DNA of 64,000 nucleotides. It comes from Magnolia sinica (taxonomy: Eukaryota > Streptophyta > Magnoliopsida > Magnoliales > Magnoliaceae). The stretch covers positions 82,353,959 through 82,417,958 of the forward strand of contig NC_080579.1 of NCBI RefSeq assembly GCF_029962835.1, in the 5' to 3' direction. A program made the translations under genes and the position numbers. Below the pieces are notes generated by a model. That model was not told the origin of the DNA, ran no database searches, and saw only the letters and a list, made by a program, of their open reading frames with translations. The stretch's first letter is position 1. Every line of letters starts with the position of its first letter. Of the stretch, positions 1 to 11,924 are shown piece after piece.

Positions 1-2314
1 ATCAGGCTCATACGGAACTCATGTGGACCACACCATTTAAAAACATGTGAAGACATGCCTAAATATATAAAATCACTTCGTGGGGCCTACCTGAGTTTTG
101 GATGTCGTTGAAACTTGGTATGGACCGTCAGTCGGGTGGGACTCACACAATGAATGGACTGGATTTGTGAACCACATTTCGGTGGGCCCCACATCTGCCC
201 CAAGGTCCAATGACCTCCTCAACAGGTTGGACGTCAAATAAACATTACAGTGGGCTCCCCGCCCACGTGACCGGCCCAACAGGTCAGATGAAAAATAAGC
301 ATTACGGTGGGCCCCTTCACCACGTGGCCCTGTAAACAGGTTGTATGAAAATTAAACATTTCAGTGGGCCCTTGGTCCATACGGCCCCATCAACAGGTAG
401 TATGGAAAGTAAATATTACAATGGGCCCTATCCAGGCCCACGTGACTTTTTGAATAGATTGGATGATAATAAATATTTTGGTGGGCCCTACCCTGGTCCA
501 CATGACCTTATGATCAGTGGTTGGAAAATAAACATTATATTGGGCCTTAGGCAGGGTGGAAAACAAGCATTATGGTGGGCCCCGCTTATGTATGTATTGT
601 AAACCACACCCTCCATTAGTGTGGGCTCTATCATGATGCATGTGTTTCATCCAACAGTCCAACCGTTTGGAGATAAATTAAGGCCCACTGTGGAGGCCCA
701 TCTTCATGCATTAGTGGTCCTTGTTGAGGCCCACCTTGATTTGTATCAGGTCCATATTATGAGGCCCATTAAGGCCCACCTTGATATAGATATGGGGCTC
801 ATGTTATGTAGCCCATTTGATGTATTTGGGTCCTTGGGTCAAAGCCTAATTAGATGTACAAAAGGCCCATTACAATATGTGATTCATGGAAGGCCATTCC
901 TTGGGAGCGATGTTGGTTTGACGTCCACATTGATAATGTTGGTTAAATGTCCGCATTATAGCTCTCCCTAAGGCCCACTGATAGGCCCAAACTTGTGGTA
1001 AGTAGGCCGTCTAGGCCCATCTCCATTATACCTAGAACCCATCTCTTATTACATGTTTAGTATAGATGCATGATTCATGATCATTCGCACCATATGTATG
1101 CCTGATGTGAGGAATGACCGATCATAGCATATACCTTTGGATAGACTGTTTATGGGCTCCCTGATAGGCGGAGTTGCCTCATATAAGTGCATGGTATATA
1201 CAGGGCTGTTGCATGACTGATAGTATGATTCATGCACTTGCATTTGTGTGATTGTAGTTACTGTATGCCCTAGCGACATCAGGGCCATAGCCTCCACAGA
1301 TACATCGTGGATGGCAGGATTGGAGACCGGAAATATTTGATTCTAGCATACGGGCACCATAGATGTCCCTGGGTGAAAATCTCTAAACCCGATGGTACCA
1401 GAGGATGACTCCAACGTCGAGACCGAGTGGATATACGAGCGCATGAGGGCCGAATACCAGGAGGCCGCGTCTCCCACTGTGTCGGGGTCGGTTGGAAAGG
1501 AGTGTGGCCTTACTCGCCCGAGGGTAGGGGGCAATACTAGGCTGAGTTTGACCAGCTCGCGAATGGGTCCGCTATCGACGTGCCGGATAGGTTTTGGCGG
1601 ACTATTGGCCAGGCGGATAGTGAGGTTTCTTACGCTCACTTGGACTGTGCGGCTAGGAGAGCGACAGTGCCATTTGGAGTGTATTGAACCCCGGTGATTA
1701 TCCTGAATGAGAACTGTACTGATACATGATGAGGATTGGCATGCTTGAGTTGCATCTCGCATCGCATGGCCGTATTATGGCCAATAGCATTCATATCTTG
1801 TACCGCATAGCCTTGGTACGGCTGATTGCATTCATGTGCTCATTACCATGATTTTCGCATTACTCTGACCTTGCATTTTGAGCACGCTTATATTGCGCAC
1901 ATACTCACACCATCCTCTAAGCTTTCCATAAGCTTATGCACGATTGATGCGTGCAGGTGACGCTAGGACGCAGTCGCAGCCATAGTCTCGCCGTAGTTGG
2001 ACCGTGCAGATGAGCTTTGGAGTTTCTATCTTTTGTTACATTGTATTTTTCCCTTTCTGTCGCATTGTACTAAAAAGTTTTTGATCATAGTGAATTTTGT
2101 GGTGGTGTTCTTGTGCTTATTGTTTGTGGGTTATGCTTTTGTTATGCTCATTATGAATCAGACTAATGATTTGAAACCCTCCTTGTAGTATCCCAGGATC
2201 GGAACCTGGTGAATGGGTGCCGGGATCCGAGAATGGGGTTCTACGGAGGCTGTCGGCGCCGGATTCGGCGATCGGGAATTTTGTGAGCCCGGTTTCCGAG
2301 TTCGGGGCGTGACA
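1..2314 (+). mobile_element. 3' part of a giant LTR (family B), 5' end outside window
   Basis: The segment ends in GGGGCGTGACA and matches, in reverse orientation, the right part of the complete solo LTR at 41524-45827; the equivalent region of the copy at 29788-34961 also matches. It has no coding content beyond short antisense frames. The outer half holds many GGCCCA/TGGGCC words; the inner half has the family's conserved block around 1390-1690 and a terminal block at 1870-2314. No primer-binding site follows 2314, so this is a 3' LTR or a solo LTR rather than a 5' LTR. The left end and the target duplication lie outside the window. Confidence 0.8.
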
Positions 2315-3956
2315 CTTTGTGAGGAGTCTAGAGAAATTTCGTGGATTCAAAATAGTTATCCTCTTAAAGAAGACAGTGCTCGACCTCATCACGTTTATCC
2401 TTGTGTCAGCTATCATCGGTTCAGGTCCTAAAGTACTCATACTTGGGCTAATTGGTTTTCGGTCAGGGTTAGTCTGGTTCAAATCTTCAAGACTCAAATC
2501 CTGATCCAATCAATTTCGAGTACCTGTTAGGTCTTTGGATTGTGGTTTTGAGTTGGGTTGGGGAACAATAAGAGCATTTAAATGGTTTCGAGTACCTGTT
2601 AGGTCTTTGGATTGAGGTTTTGAGTTGGGTTCAGGACAAATAAGAGCATTTAAATGAGTGGGTCCGGCCAACAGACAAATTATTAGATTTCACACACTTT
2701 CTTTTAAAGAAAATGAGAGCCAACTAATCTTATATATTTTTTTAAATAAATTATACAATCATTCTGGTGGGCACCACAGAAAGAAAAGTCCCTCATCTCA
2801 CCAAGCATATACCCCGACAATGCGCACATAAACAAAGAATACACGCCAAAGCATAAAACCCGACCCCAAACAAAGGCTAAATAGACCCCAAACAAGAGCT
2901 AAATACAAAGCAAAACGAGGACACGCCAAAAACCTCCCCTGAAGCATCTAATACTCGTTCCAACAGACAAAACCTCTTAACCAAACACCTCACCGCAGGC
3001 CCTACAGGGCCACACCAAACCTCTCAACCAACAGATACATCTGGGTTTTAAAAGGTCCAGATCTTGCTTATTGGACCCATTAAGAAATTGGGTCATTCTC
3101 AGTCAGTACAAAGCAAAATTGAAAGTGGGCCCGCTTTGGCAGCCGAATCGATTTTGGACATGAAAACACATTAAAGTCCCGGGCATAAAGAGTATTGTAA
3201 TAGACGTCGCTCATACTATTGATCATTGCATCATGGTCCTTACACCTAATATTTCTCACTGTAGAATCTTCATGGGTTGTCATTCAAGTGGGCCCAGACC
3301 AAAGAACAATGTAACGTAGTACGTTTTTTATCTACTAGCATTAATTCCTAACCATCCGCATCAATTGATAAATATTTTATATTTATTATACTAGCAAAGG
3401 TTTGATTAGTGGTGTCTGCCGTCCATCATATTCAACTCACCTTTCAATGCCGATTCCAAAATATCACTTTCATCATATGATCTTGACAATCCGATCAACG
3501 ACTATGGAAATAGATGTCCATATTAATTAAAATAGAGAAGTTTCGATCGTTAATATAGACTGTTCATCATGCTGGGTCCACCTTTGATTGCACATTTCCT
3601 TAAAAGTCACTTACGTCAAACGATTGCAACCATATGATGAATGGTTAGAAAAGGAATCCTCTGTACAAAGAAGATTCAATCATTTATTTGGACCGTCTGT
3701 GATGTAGGCCGGCCTTTGAGTGTGCATCTCTCTAAAGAATCACTTTGATAGGATAATTCTAATCATCCGGCAATAGATGTTCCATACACTAGAAATGCAT
3801 GTCCTGCGGTGATATAAACCCAAGTGGAGCTCACCTTTCATTATCAATCTCTCTCAAAAAAATCAATTTGATCTCTTACCATATGACCAATTGCTAGGAA
3901 ATGAACAGGCTATAATAGTATATTAGAAAAATAAATAAAAATTATCACTATATTGT
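2315..3956. other. intergenic stretch without recognisable genes
   Basis: No coding region or intact element is recognised. It contains a 72-bp tandem duplication (2514-2656) and, from about 3400 to 3900, four weakly similar units of roughly 120-150 bp built around 'CACCTTT...ATCACTTTGAT' words. The latter looks like an old decayed tandem array. Confidence 0.4.
2514..2656. repeat. 72-bp tandem duplication
   Basis: Two adjacent copies each begin TTTCGAGTACCTGTTAGG and end with AAGAGCATTTAAATG. They differ at only a handful of positions. Confidence 0.85.
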
Positions 3957-5051
3957 TGTTGGGATGTTTTAAATTTGTACATGGAACAAGGGTTCAATCG
4001 ACCCCGGTCAATCAATCGAAGGAGCCCTGGATTGTATAGATTTCTGGTAGAGCTGGGCATGGGACAACTTGACTCGTCTGACTCGTTCAGACCCGACTCG
4101 ATCCAAACCGAGTAGACTTCATCCAATCCAAATTCAAACCGAGTCAAGTTCGGGTCACCCAGTAACTCGACTCAACTCGACCCAAAATCCAATTTGGTAC
4201 TAACTCAACTCGATACGAAACCCGACTCATATGTATATATTCGAAAAAAAAAAAAAAAAAAAACCCAAATTTGACGTTTCAAATCTAAGATGCCGTGTAG
4301 CTGATGGAGAGGTTGTAATTCTAGCAGGTGCACCTAGGTTTTGAGTTGTGATTTCAGCCTGTGGATACCTGCTGCACCCGACCCGACTCGGTACTTGTGG
4401 CCGGGTCAAACTCGGTCTGAATTAGTCCAGGCCAGACCCAAACTCAAATCAAGTCAGGCATGTTGGACTCGATACTGAGTCAGGTCGAGTTTGGGTCAAG
4501 TATATTTGAAAACTGGATTGAGTCGGGTCAGCCCTAACTCTGTCCGACTCGACTAGATGCCCAGCTCTAGTCTATAAATAGTTTTGGATAGTCTCAATCG
4601 ATCAAACTGTCAGGTCGATCGATCGACGAAATTCAAAAATACTTGTAATATCTTTAGACACTTTTGAGCATGTTCAAGAGATCGAACATGTGTTGCTTAA
4701 TTAAAATGATTAGATCAATAATGTGTGCAATTTGGCATAATTGCGCAATTAGTTTTCTATTCCAAGTGCTATGCTAAATATATGGGTGTAATTACGGGAT
4801 TATGGTAGAACAATCAGGGATAATGCTTCTAGGGTTTAGAGAGGAGAACATGAGGGCTTTGTGATTGTAAATGCATCCATCGCTCTCTTGTACTTTTCAC
4901 TTTTATAGTGATTGTTGTCACTTTGTGCTGTGATTTGTTTCCCGTGAGGGTTTTTTCATGTAAAATTCATGTGTACTTGTGCATTCTTTATTTGTGTTTG
5001 CTTATTGTCGTGTGATCTGAATTCAAAGTTTGCTTCCACGGTCCCCCAACA
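3957..5051 (+). mobile_element. Ty1/copia 5' LTR, interrupted by a MITE
   Basis: The LTR runs from TGTTGGGATG to CCCCCAACA, the complementary ends typical of copia LTRs. A TATA-like CTATAAATA follows the inserted MITE at about 4572. The tRNA-Met-type primer-binding site TGGTATCAAAG begins three bases after the LTR, and a copia gag follows. Without the 522-bp insertion at 4048-4569 the LTR would be about 570 bp. No matching 3' LTR was found, so the element is truncated. Confidence 0.65.
4048..4569. mobile_element. MITE with 13-bp perfect terminal inverted repeats (hAT-like)
   Basis: The ends are TAGAGCTGGGCAT and its exact reverse complement. The 522-bp interior is non-coding and full of GACTCGACTCG/GAGTCGGGTC words on both strands, resembling subterminal transposase-binding repeats. 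A clean 8-bp target duplication is not visible, so the superfamily call is tentative. It sits within the copia LTR and is therefore younger than it. Confidence 0.55.
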
Positions 5052-5053
5052 AG

Positions 5054-5064
5054 TGGTATCAAAG
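5054..5064 (+). other. copia primer-binding site (tRNA-Met type)
   Basis: TGGTATCAAAG lies just inside the LTR end. The copia consensus is TGGTATCAGAGC, so there is one mismatch. Confidence 0.7.
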
Positions 5065-5091
5065 TTGGTGATTCGAGTTTAGATTTAAGAC

Positions 5092-5960
5092 ATGACGATT
5101 AAGGGATCAAATGTGAAATATGAAACAAAAAAGTTCACCAGGAAAAATAACTTCAAACTATGGAAGGTGAATATTAGAGGCCTTCTAATTTAGCAAGGGT
5201 TGCAACATGCACTCCTTGGCGTAGAAAAGCGTCTAGCATCTATGGGCGATGAAGAGTGGGAAGAATTGGATGAGAGGTAAAAACCTCGGTCCAACTGAGT
5301 TTGGCGGATGACGCCCTTTACAATGTCCTTGATCAAAAGACCATTACAAGACTTTGAAAAAATTAGATAGTTTGTACATGGCGAAATCAATGTCAAATCA
5401 TCTATATCTGAAAAAGCAATTCTGCAATCTGAAGATGGCGGAAGGTCGGATCTTAATGATTACATCAGAGTATTTAATTATATACTTTGTAAATTGACGA
5501 GTGTGAAAGTGAAGATTAGAGAAGAAGACCAATCCCTAATTTTGTTGAACTCTCTACGAGAGTCTTACGATAGCTTCGTAGATACCATGTGCCATGATAG
5601 AGAGACCATTAATGTCAAGACTGTCATCTCAGCCCTTCAGTCGAAGATATTGAGAAAGAAAGACAACAGCGTGGGGTCCTCTACGATTGCGTTGGTAGCT
5701 AAAGGAAGATATTCTAAGCAGAAGAAGGGAAACTCGTGATAACAATCTAAGTTTAAGGGTAAGAGGAAGATAAAGTGCTAAAACTGTAGGAGACAAGTTG
5801 TCAAAATCCTAAATCCTATAAGGGAAAAAAATCAAATGAAGCACCTAAAGAGACCAACATTGTAGAATCTAACGAAGAGGTGGATAGTGGTAATGTCTTG
5901 ACCACATCTAAATCTGACTATACTAACATTTATTCCTATCAGCTAATGGATTTCTTCCAT
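5092..5960 (+). pseudogene. gag: copia (Tork/Tnt1-like) gag, frameshifted
   Basis: ATG at 5092 opens a gag-like frame. The order is: an N-terminal 'FKLWKVNIRGLL' motif; a DALYNVLDQKT block; MAKSMSNHLYLKKQ; SDLNDYIRVFNYI; and a SLILLNSLRESYDSFVDT block typical of the UBN2/gag-polypeptide family. The stretch 5280-5460 needs at least two frame changes, and there is an early TAG after about 33 codons. Beyond 5740 a degenerate zinc-knuckle-like CXNC remnant can be followed to about 5960, where homology stops. In an intact element it would form the nucleocapsid. Protease, integrase and RT are missing, so this is a dead fragment. Confidence 0.65.
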
Positions 5961-8460
5961 TAAAACTATTGGCAGGCTAATCTCAATAAGAGTGCTTGTC
6001 GACTGATAGATCGAGTTAGTTGAGCCGATTGGCCGACCAAATTCAATCGGTGCGAAATTTCGGTCGACCGAATCTAATAGTCATGACTGTTCGGCTGTTA
6101 AAATCAAACCATTATAAGAAATGAAGTTAAGTCGCGTCGCCTAATAAAAGACATGATTGTTTTGAACAGTTTCGAATGCGTCTTTTAGAAATGCCTCTTT
6201 GCAAAAAACACACGGCCTTTCGTTCTTTATAAAATCCTTTTAAATTGTGGATTAAAATCTTCTTTCAATATCTTGCATTCATCTTCTCTTCTCTACAAGC
6301 ATTCGAGTGGGTTCTCTATTTTTATATACAGAGAGTCCGCCATATTAGAAAAGTAAACATATTGAGTTTTGTTGTGATATCTTTATGATTGTTGCAAGCA
6401 AAACCACCATGGCTTGTCATATTCTGGAAGCAGTTCTCTACTCACCCAACAACGATCTCATACCAACGAAAGAGGACGAATGACACTTTAAGGAAAGCAT
6501 ATCTAATACGTGCTTGGTTACATTCAATTTTTTTATTTTATCTTGATTTCAGTTTCTGCCTAATTTCCTAACAAAAATGGATGGACAGTATGAATTAGAC
6601 ATATACATCATAGTGGACCCACATACCTTTTCCAGCACCAACAAGTACTATGTTAGTGGACTGATTTATGTACCTTATCTATAAAAGTGAGTCATTATAT
6701 CAGGGAGTCGGTTGACCCCTTGTAAGTTGAAGACTAAATACATAAGTGGACATGAGCATCAATGAGCAAAGAACAGGTACATGAGGTACCTTGGTAACCC
6801 TAACCCTTGACCCAAAATAACCTTAAACCTCTAGATGATCCTAACCTTAATAGATAAACCTTGTGTGATCATCCCTTAGTCTTAAAAGCATAATTAGAAC
6901 ATGATAAGATAGGTTGTGAGAGATCCCAAACTGCTAGAAAACAGACTGTCCAAACCAGACGACTTAAGGGTGTGCTCAAGTGAAACTCGATCGATCGAGT
7001 CGATCGACCGAATATGGCCAAAAACATCTAACAAGAAACTGGCCTATATATGATTTAGTTCGAGCACTCGAGACACGAGTTTGATTGATCAAGGAATCTT
7101 CGATTCCTCTCGAGCAATCGAGCTCGATTGATCAAACATGGTCAAAATAGACCAGTGAGTTTACTGGACCATTTTCGACCAAGCTTGATTGATCGAGGGT
7201 CAGGCTTCATTGCTCGAACCTAACCATTGGAGATTCATTGGAGCCTTTTATTATAAATATTGCATTCGGATCTTTCAGTAAAAAAGATGACTTTTTGATG
7301 AAAATAGAGGTTTGGTGTTTTTCCACTCATAATACACATCCTAGACTTCTATCCAAAGAGTTTCATGCCAATCTTCTTGTGATCCTTTACTCTAATGAAC
7401 GTTCAATGCTCTTATTCGAATATATGAATAAACTCTCACTTTTTTAGAGATTAGACAATATGCATATAGTTAAATCTTTTACTAAACTCTCTACACAACC
7501 CTTATAGGTAAATCCCCTAAGATTACAACATTCACATGAGTTGTATGAGATTCATCAACGTCCCTTGCCTTGGTCACCTCATTGATACTTCATATACAAG
7601 GCAAACAACCATAGGAGCTGAATCATTATTAACGCATCGGCATCAATGATTAGGGGAGCAATTGAGGACCAGATTCAAGAACGAGAGAGCTTTGAAGAAG
7701 TGACTTAAGATCAACGCATCAAAAGGGCCTCAATTCAACAAGTTCTTAAATTGTAAGAGTTAACACATTCCTTCCTTGTGTATGATTAAGTGAAGAATTT
7801 GTGACCCAAACTCGCGTACAATTTTGTGTAGGACCGTATCGCCACTAACACGGGTGTATACTGGTAAGTCCTTGTGTAGGCTACCGGACACAGGTGTATA
7901 CGTGTTAGCCACCATGGGAGCCTCCAGGGGAAGCAAAGGTATGTCTTTGGACTAAGACTATGGTTGTTAGTTAGCCGATTGAAAACCAACTAAAGTCTCT
8001 TGAGGAAGCCTTTAGCAGGAGTGTGTGCTAAGTCCTTGTGTGGGGCTATAAAGGTTAGAGGTGAACTTAATTTAAAACATCTGATAGTGAAATTCAGTAC
8101 ACTCATGGGTTGAGTGTGCCCGCCGAGAGTAGAGTAGGAAAACCAAACCACTATATATACTTATGTTTAAAATTATCTTTTGAGCACTTATTTAATTATA
8201 CTTATGTGATTAATTGATTAACTATATGTATGCATGATTAGATAAATGCTAATAGTCAATAGTTACCACATCCTACACACACACATGCATACTATCTTTT
8301 ATAAACTAGTTATTTAGCATGTTGCATCATTTGTATTTTATATGATTGGATCCTCTATTGGCTTGGAAGCCTTAAAGTTAATTGTCTTACTTAATTTAAA
8401 TTGTCAGATTGATTTAAGTCAGGCAAATGTATTTTTAATTGTCATCTCCCCCAGGGCATA
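5961..8460. other. decayed LTR-retrotransposon debris
   Basis: No intact gene is present. The stretch has features of copia LTRs: a CTTCATCTTCTCTTCTC leader at about 6280; repeated TCGATTGATC/GATCGATCGA words at 6000-6070 and 6980-7210; and from 7760 to 8160 a block ending in a GTGTGCCCGCCGAGAGTAGAG segment that resembles copia U5 sequence. Boundaries and target duplications could not be fixed. Confidence 0.35.
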
Positions 8461-9469
8461 GCCTTCATTCTATATCTTCGCAAAGCTTCCACGCATAGCC
8501 CGTGGTCCACCACCACACACAATTTTATACCATGCTCTCCCAGGTCACTACGAAGCGGAGTCCCATGCAGGGGACGCCTATTGGCCCATGATGGCCGTTG
8601 GTCGGTGCTCTATCAGTCCTACCATGATGTACATATGTCGTCCATCCATTTTTTTTCAAATCATTTTACTGTATGAGCCCAAAAATGAGTTATATCCAGA
8701 TCTTAAGTGTACCACATCACATAAACAGTGTTAATTGAACGCCCACCCTTAAAAACTTTGAAGGCCAGAAAAGTTTTTGGTAAAGTTGATTTCTTTTAGT
8801 GGCTATTGGCACCATCACTGGCCAAACCGCATCCCATGCAGAGACGTTCATGTGGACCCACCTATCCTCGTGCGTCTTGGTTCATATAAATGGAAGTAGC
8901 ATAATTTAGCAAAGGTAAAACCACGAGAAGGTGTCAAACACTTATGGTAAACCATGCGTAAAATTGACATTTTCAGGTAGTGTGGTCCACCTGAGATTTG
9001 CATCTGCTTAATTTTTTAGACCATGTACTAAAATTGTCTGAAAAGGCAATTGGATGGCTGGCTGGACATACAACACATCATCAAGGTGAGCCCCACAGTA
9101 AGGGTAAATGATTCAGCGCTCTCAAATTGATCGGGCCATCCACTGTATCAAGAAGGCATTTGACGGGTTACCTATGTAACAATCACTCTGATCGGAGACT
9201 CTAGCCATCCGATCAGTAATCCATAAAATGGGTGGTTGATATTATTCAAGCAAACCTAGGTCAACAACTTGATCCATCCATTTGTTAGGGCTTATCATGG
9301 ACCACTAATAGTTATAAAGAATCACTTTCCTGACCAACATATACATGGCTTGGAAAATGGGTGCCTATAAGAAAGAAATTCACTTGATCAGATGATTTTG
9401 CAGTAGAGCATAGAATGTGAGCTGGACCTAATGGACGATCAGGATTGATTGATTGGACTATTGGTTCCT
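8461..9469. other. intergenic, no gene seen
   Basis: Contains dispersed GTGGTCCACC / GTGGACCCACC words common throughout the window. Nothing else is recognisable. Confidence 0.3.
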
Positions 9470-9733
9470 AATGTAATTGAATTAGCTCCATAACTAAACT
9501 CTCCTCTTCTAATTAGGAGGGGTAAGGAACGCCATGTGGCGAAAGGAAGGGAGAGAGAAATAACGTGTGGTAATTTGGCTTTTTGTGAACCACATGTTCT
9601 TAATGTAATTGAATTAGCTATATAATCAAACTCTCCTCTTCTAATAACAAGTGGTAAGGAACGCCATGTGGCCAGAGGAAAGGGGAAGAGACAAGGTATG
9701 ATGATTTTGAAGGGAAGTATTTGGAAAAGGTAC
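9470..9733. repeat. 132-bp tandem duplication
   Basis: Two copies start AATGTAATTGAATTAGCT at 9470 and 9602. Each continues through a CTCTCCTCTTCTAAT block and GGTAAGGAACGCCATGTGG. Confidence 0.8.
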
Positions 9734-10070
9734 TGGCATTTTGTTGAACACATGGATGGTGAGAGGGATAGACTGGAATCCTAACTGCGCATGAGGCGAT
9801 CCCGCTCATGTCATGGCTGCTGGTAGATCTTGCTTTGTCTAGAGAGATGGGGTGGTATTCACTCAAAGGTGTTAAACTTTTTGTTTGGAGTCGTTATTGG
9901 CTAGTTTAGCTTTGGATCTATGGCTGGAAATGTAGAATCATTTAAGGATAACAAGGGATCCAAAAATCCTTCAACTCAAGTGACTCGTGGTTGGTGATCT
10001 ACTGTCAAAGATTCTAAGGGCTTTGATGATGGAAAAATGAGTTAGAAATTCTTTTCCACCCCACAAGACC

Positions 10071-10216
10071 TTTTTTTTGTTAGCTTGTTAGTACATCCGT
10101 TGTAACACTTCACTGTTAGCCACCCCCACTAGGGAATCGATAGCAAGACCTCATTGTTGAAACGAGGTATCTTTCACTCGGTCTACAACTTGAGCTATGT
10201 ATAACCAGTCCACCCA
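10071..10216 (-). mobile_element. tRNA-derived SINE, family 1
   Basis: Read on the minus strand it begins with a tRNA-like A box (ATAGCTCAAGTTGTAGAC) and B box (GGTCTTGCTATCGATTCCC), then a body and an A tail (plus-strand T run at 10071-10078). It is flanked by a CACAAGACC duplication (10062-10070 and 10217-10225), evidence of L1-type target-primed insertion. A sister copy is at 22411-22559. Confidence 0.75.
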
Positions 10217-10571
10217 CACAAGACCGGTTATCTATTTCACAGGATTTTAGATTTTTTAGGGATTTGAAAAAGTTCTAAAGGTGACTACGTCTGAGGTCCA
10301 AGTGGATAAACGCCTGACTAAAAATAAGAAAATGAAAGAAACAAAAAGAAACAAGAGTATGATATTTAGATGATATATGTGGGGTATTGATATGAACTTA
10401 TAGAGATGTGAGAATAGAGAGGAAAACCGAACACTCTTATATGAAAAGAGTTAGTTGGGTGTCCATGATTCTAGCTTTACTCTGTTAATCAATGAACTTT
10501 TTTAAAAAATTGGTAACCATCCAACGTATCAAGACCTCTGGGCTTCTCCGGCAGGCTTTTTACCCAGAGAA

Positions 10572-10573
<2 letters not shown>

Positions 10574-10609
<36 letters not shown>
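10574..10609. repeat. (CT)n microsatellite
   Basis: A run of about 18 CT units. It is followed by a direct duplication of an AGGCAAGAAGAAATGTC segment at about 10620 and 10690. Confidence 0.9.
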
Positions 10610-10612
<3 letters not shown>

Positions 10613-10699
10613 TAAGAAGAGGCAAGAAGAAATGTCTTTCAAAGCTACTCTCTCTCTCTCCCTTTTCCTAAGTGTAGAGGGGAGCACAAGAGGCAAGAA

Positions 10700-11900
10700 G
10701 AAATGTCTTTCAAAGCTATACACCATTTCTACACCATACCAAATGAGATAAATAAGCCAAGTTTTTATAGACATGACCGGCCAAAGTCAGATTCCTGACG
10801 GTAATGATGTGGCCTAATTTTGTATTTTTTAAGATTCCTTGGGTGATAAGAGTTGTCATGGGCTGATAAGTGGACTTTTTGGACCAACGAGACACCAAAT
10901 CTCACCAGTCCTTTTCACATTTTTTTAGTCAAATTGGCCACCTCAGCCACCACAAGGGCCCATCTGACATTTCGGACGGCTACAACGTGGCCAGTGGGAA
11001 TCGGATTCCCGCTACTGGATTTAGGCCGATCCAGTCCGTCAATCGGATTCAGGCGATGTCAATATCCCTTAGTGATATTTGTTTCAGTGGGCTGATAGGA
11101 CACCAATTTTGAAAGTTTATCACAATCATGTGAAGTATCATATGTGATTTTGGGTGGGATGTCTATATATACCCTTTTTTGGTGAAGGCCGCCAAAGCAA
11201 ATGGACACCCCACCTTCCTGATCAAGCATAGACGGGTCTAATTTATTCCAACCGGAATGTCTTTGTCAAAAATTTCGTCTGCCTGAAGAATAACTCAAGC
11301 GTTTCCCAGGGTTCAGAAAAAAAAACGTTGTAACTTGTCCTAGCGCTTTCTACAACATTATGAGTCATCAAAACTGGATTGTGGCTACAAAACTACACTT
11401 TCTGCGGCCTTATGGGGATGAGACAGATTTCCATGTGTACGGCTCGGACATCCCACACATGTAATGCGTCTGCTGGCAGAGACACAGCATTGTTATGGGC
11501 TGCGTGTGATCATACACTCTAAACAGATAGCGCAATGGCATGTGATATGTATTCCCGACTTAAATGGACCATCCAATGCAAGTATGAATTAAGGGTGATG
11601 CAAGTGTGCAACACGCAAACCGTGCAAAGGTATGGTACATACCTTTCATGAAGATCACGAGGCATGAACACCAGCATTGTCAAATCATCATTCAGGTATA
11701 TTGAATCAGATCATCGCCAGGACAATTTAAACTTTCCACTGTTTTCCTAGAGGATGGCCTGCCTGATGAGTAGATCAACCTGATTTTTGCTCCACATGAT
11801 CTTCATGTGTAGTATCCACCCACACAGGCCAGATGTTCATACACATGACATGTAGGCATTTGAGCTGGGTTGCAGGTGACCAATCCTCTTTTCTATAATA
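10700..11900. other. intergenic region downstream of the zinc-finger gene
   Basis: No coding region supported. The overlapping short frames at 10853-11112 read out of phase with each other and show no recognisable domain. Confidence 0.35.
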
Positions 11901-11907
11901 ACAGGAA

Positions 11908-11913
11908 TTTATT
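11908..11913 (-). terminator. poly(A) signal AATAAA of the zinc-finger gene
   Basis: AATAAA on the minus strand lies about 12 nt after the stop codon at 11925-11927. This is close; a further downstream signal may be the one used. Confidence 0.4.
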
Positions 11914-11924
11914 GTAATTCTCCA

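Noticed and set aside
10853-11112. Two overlapping 80-codon ORFs
   Set aside because: Different frames over the same DNA, no domain, no neighbours supporting a gene.
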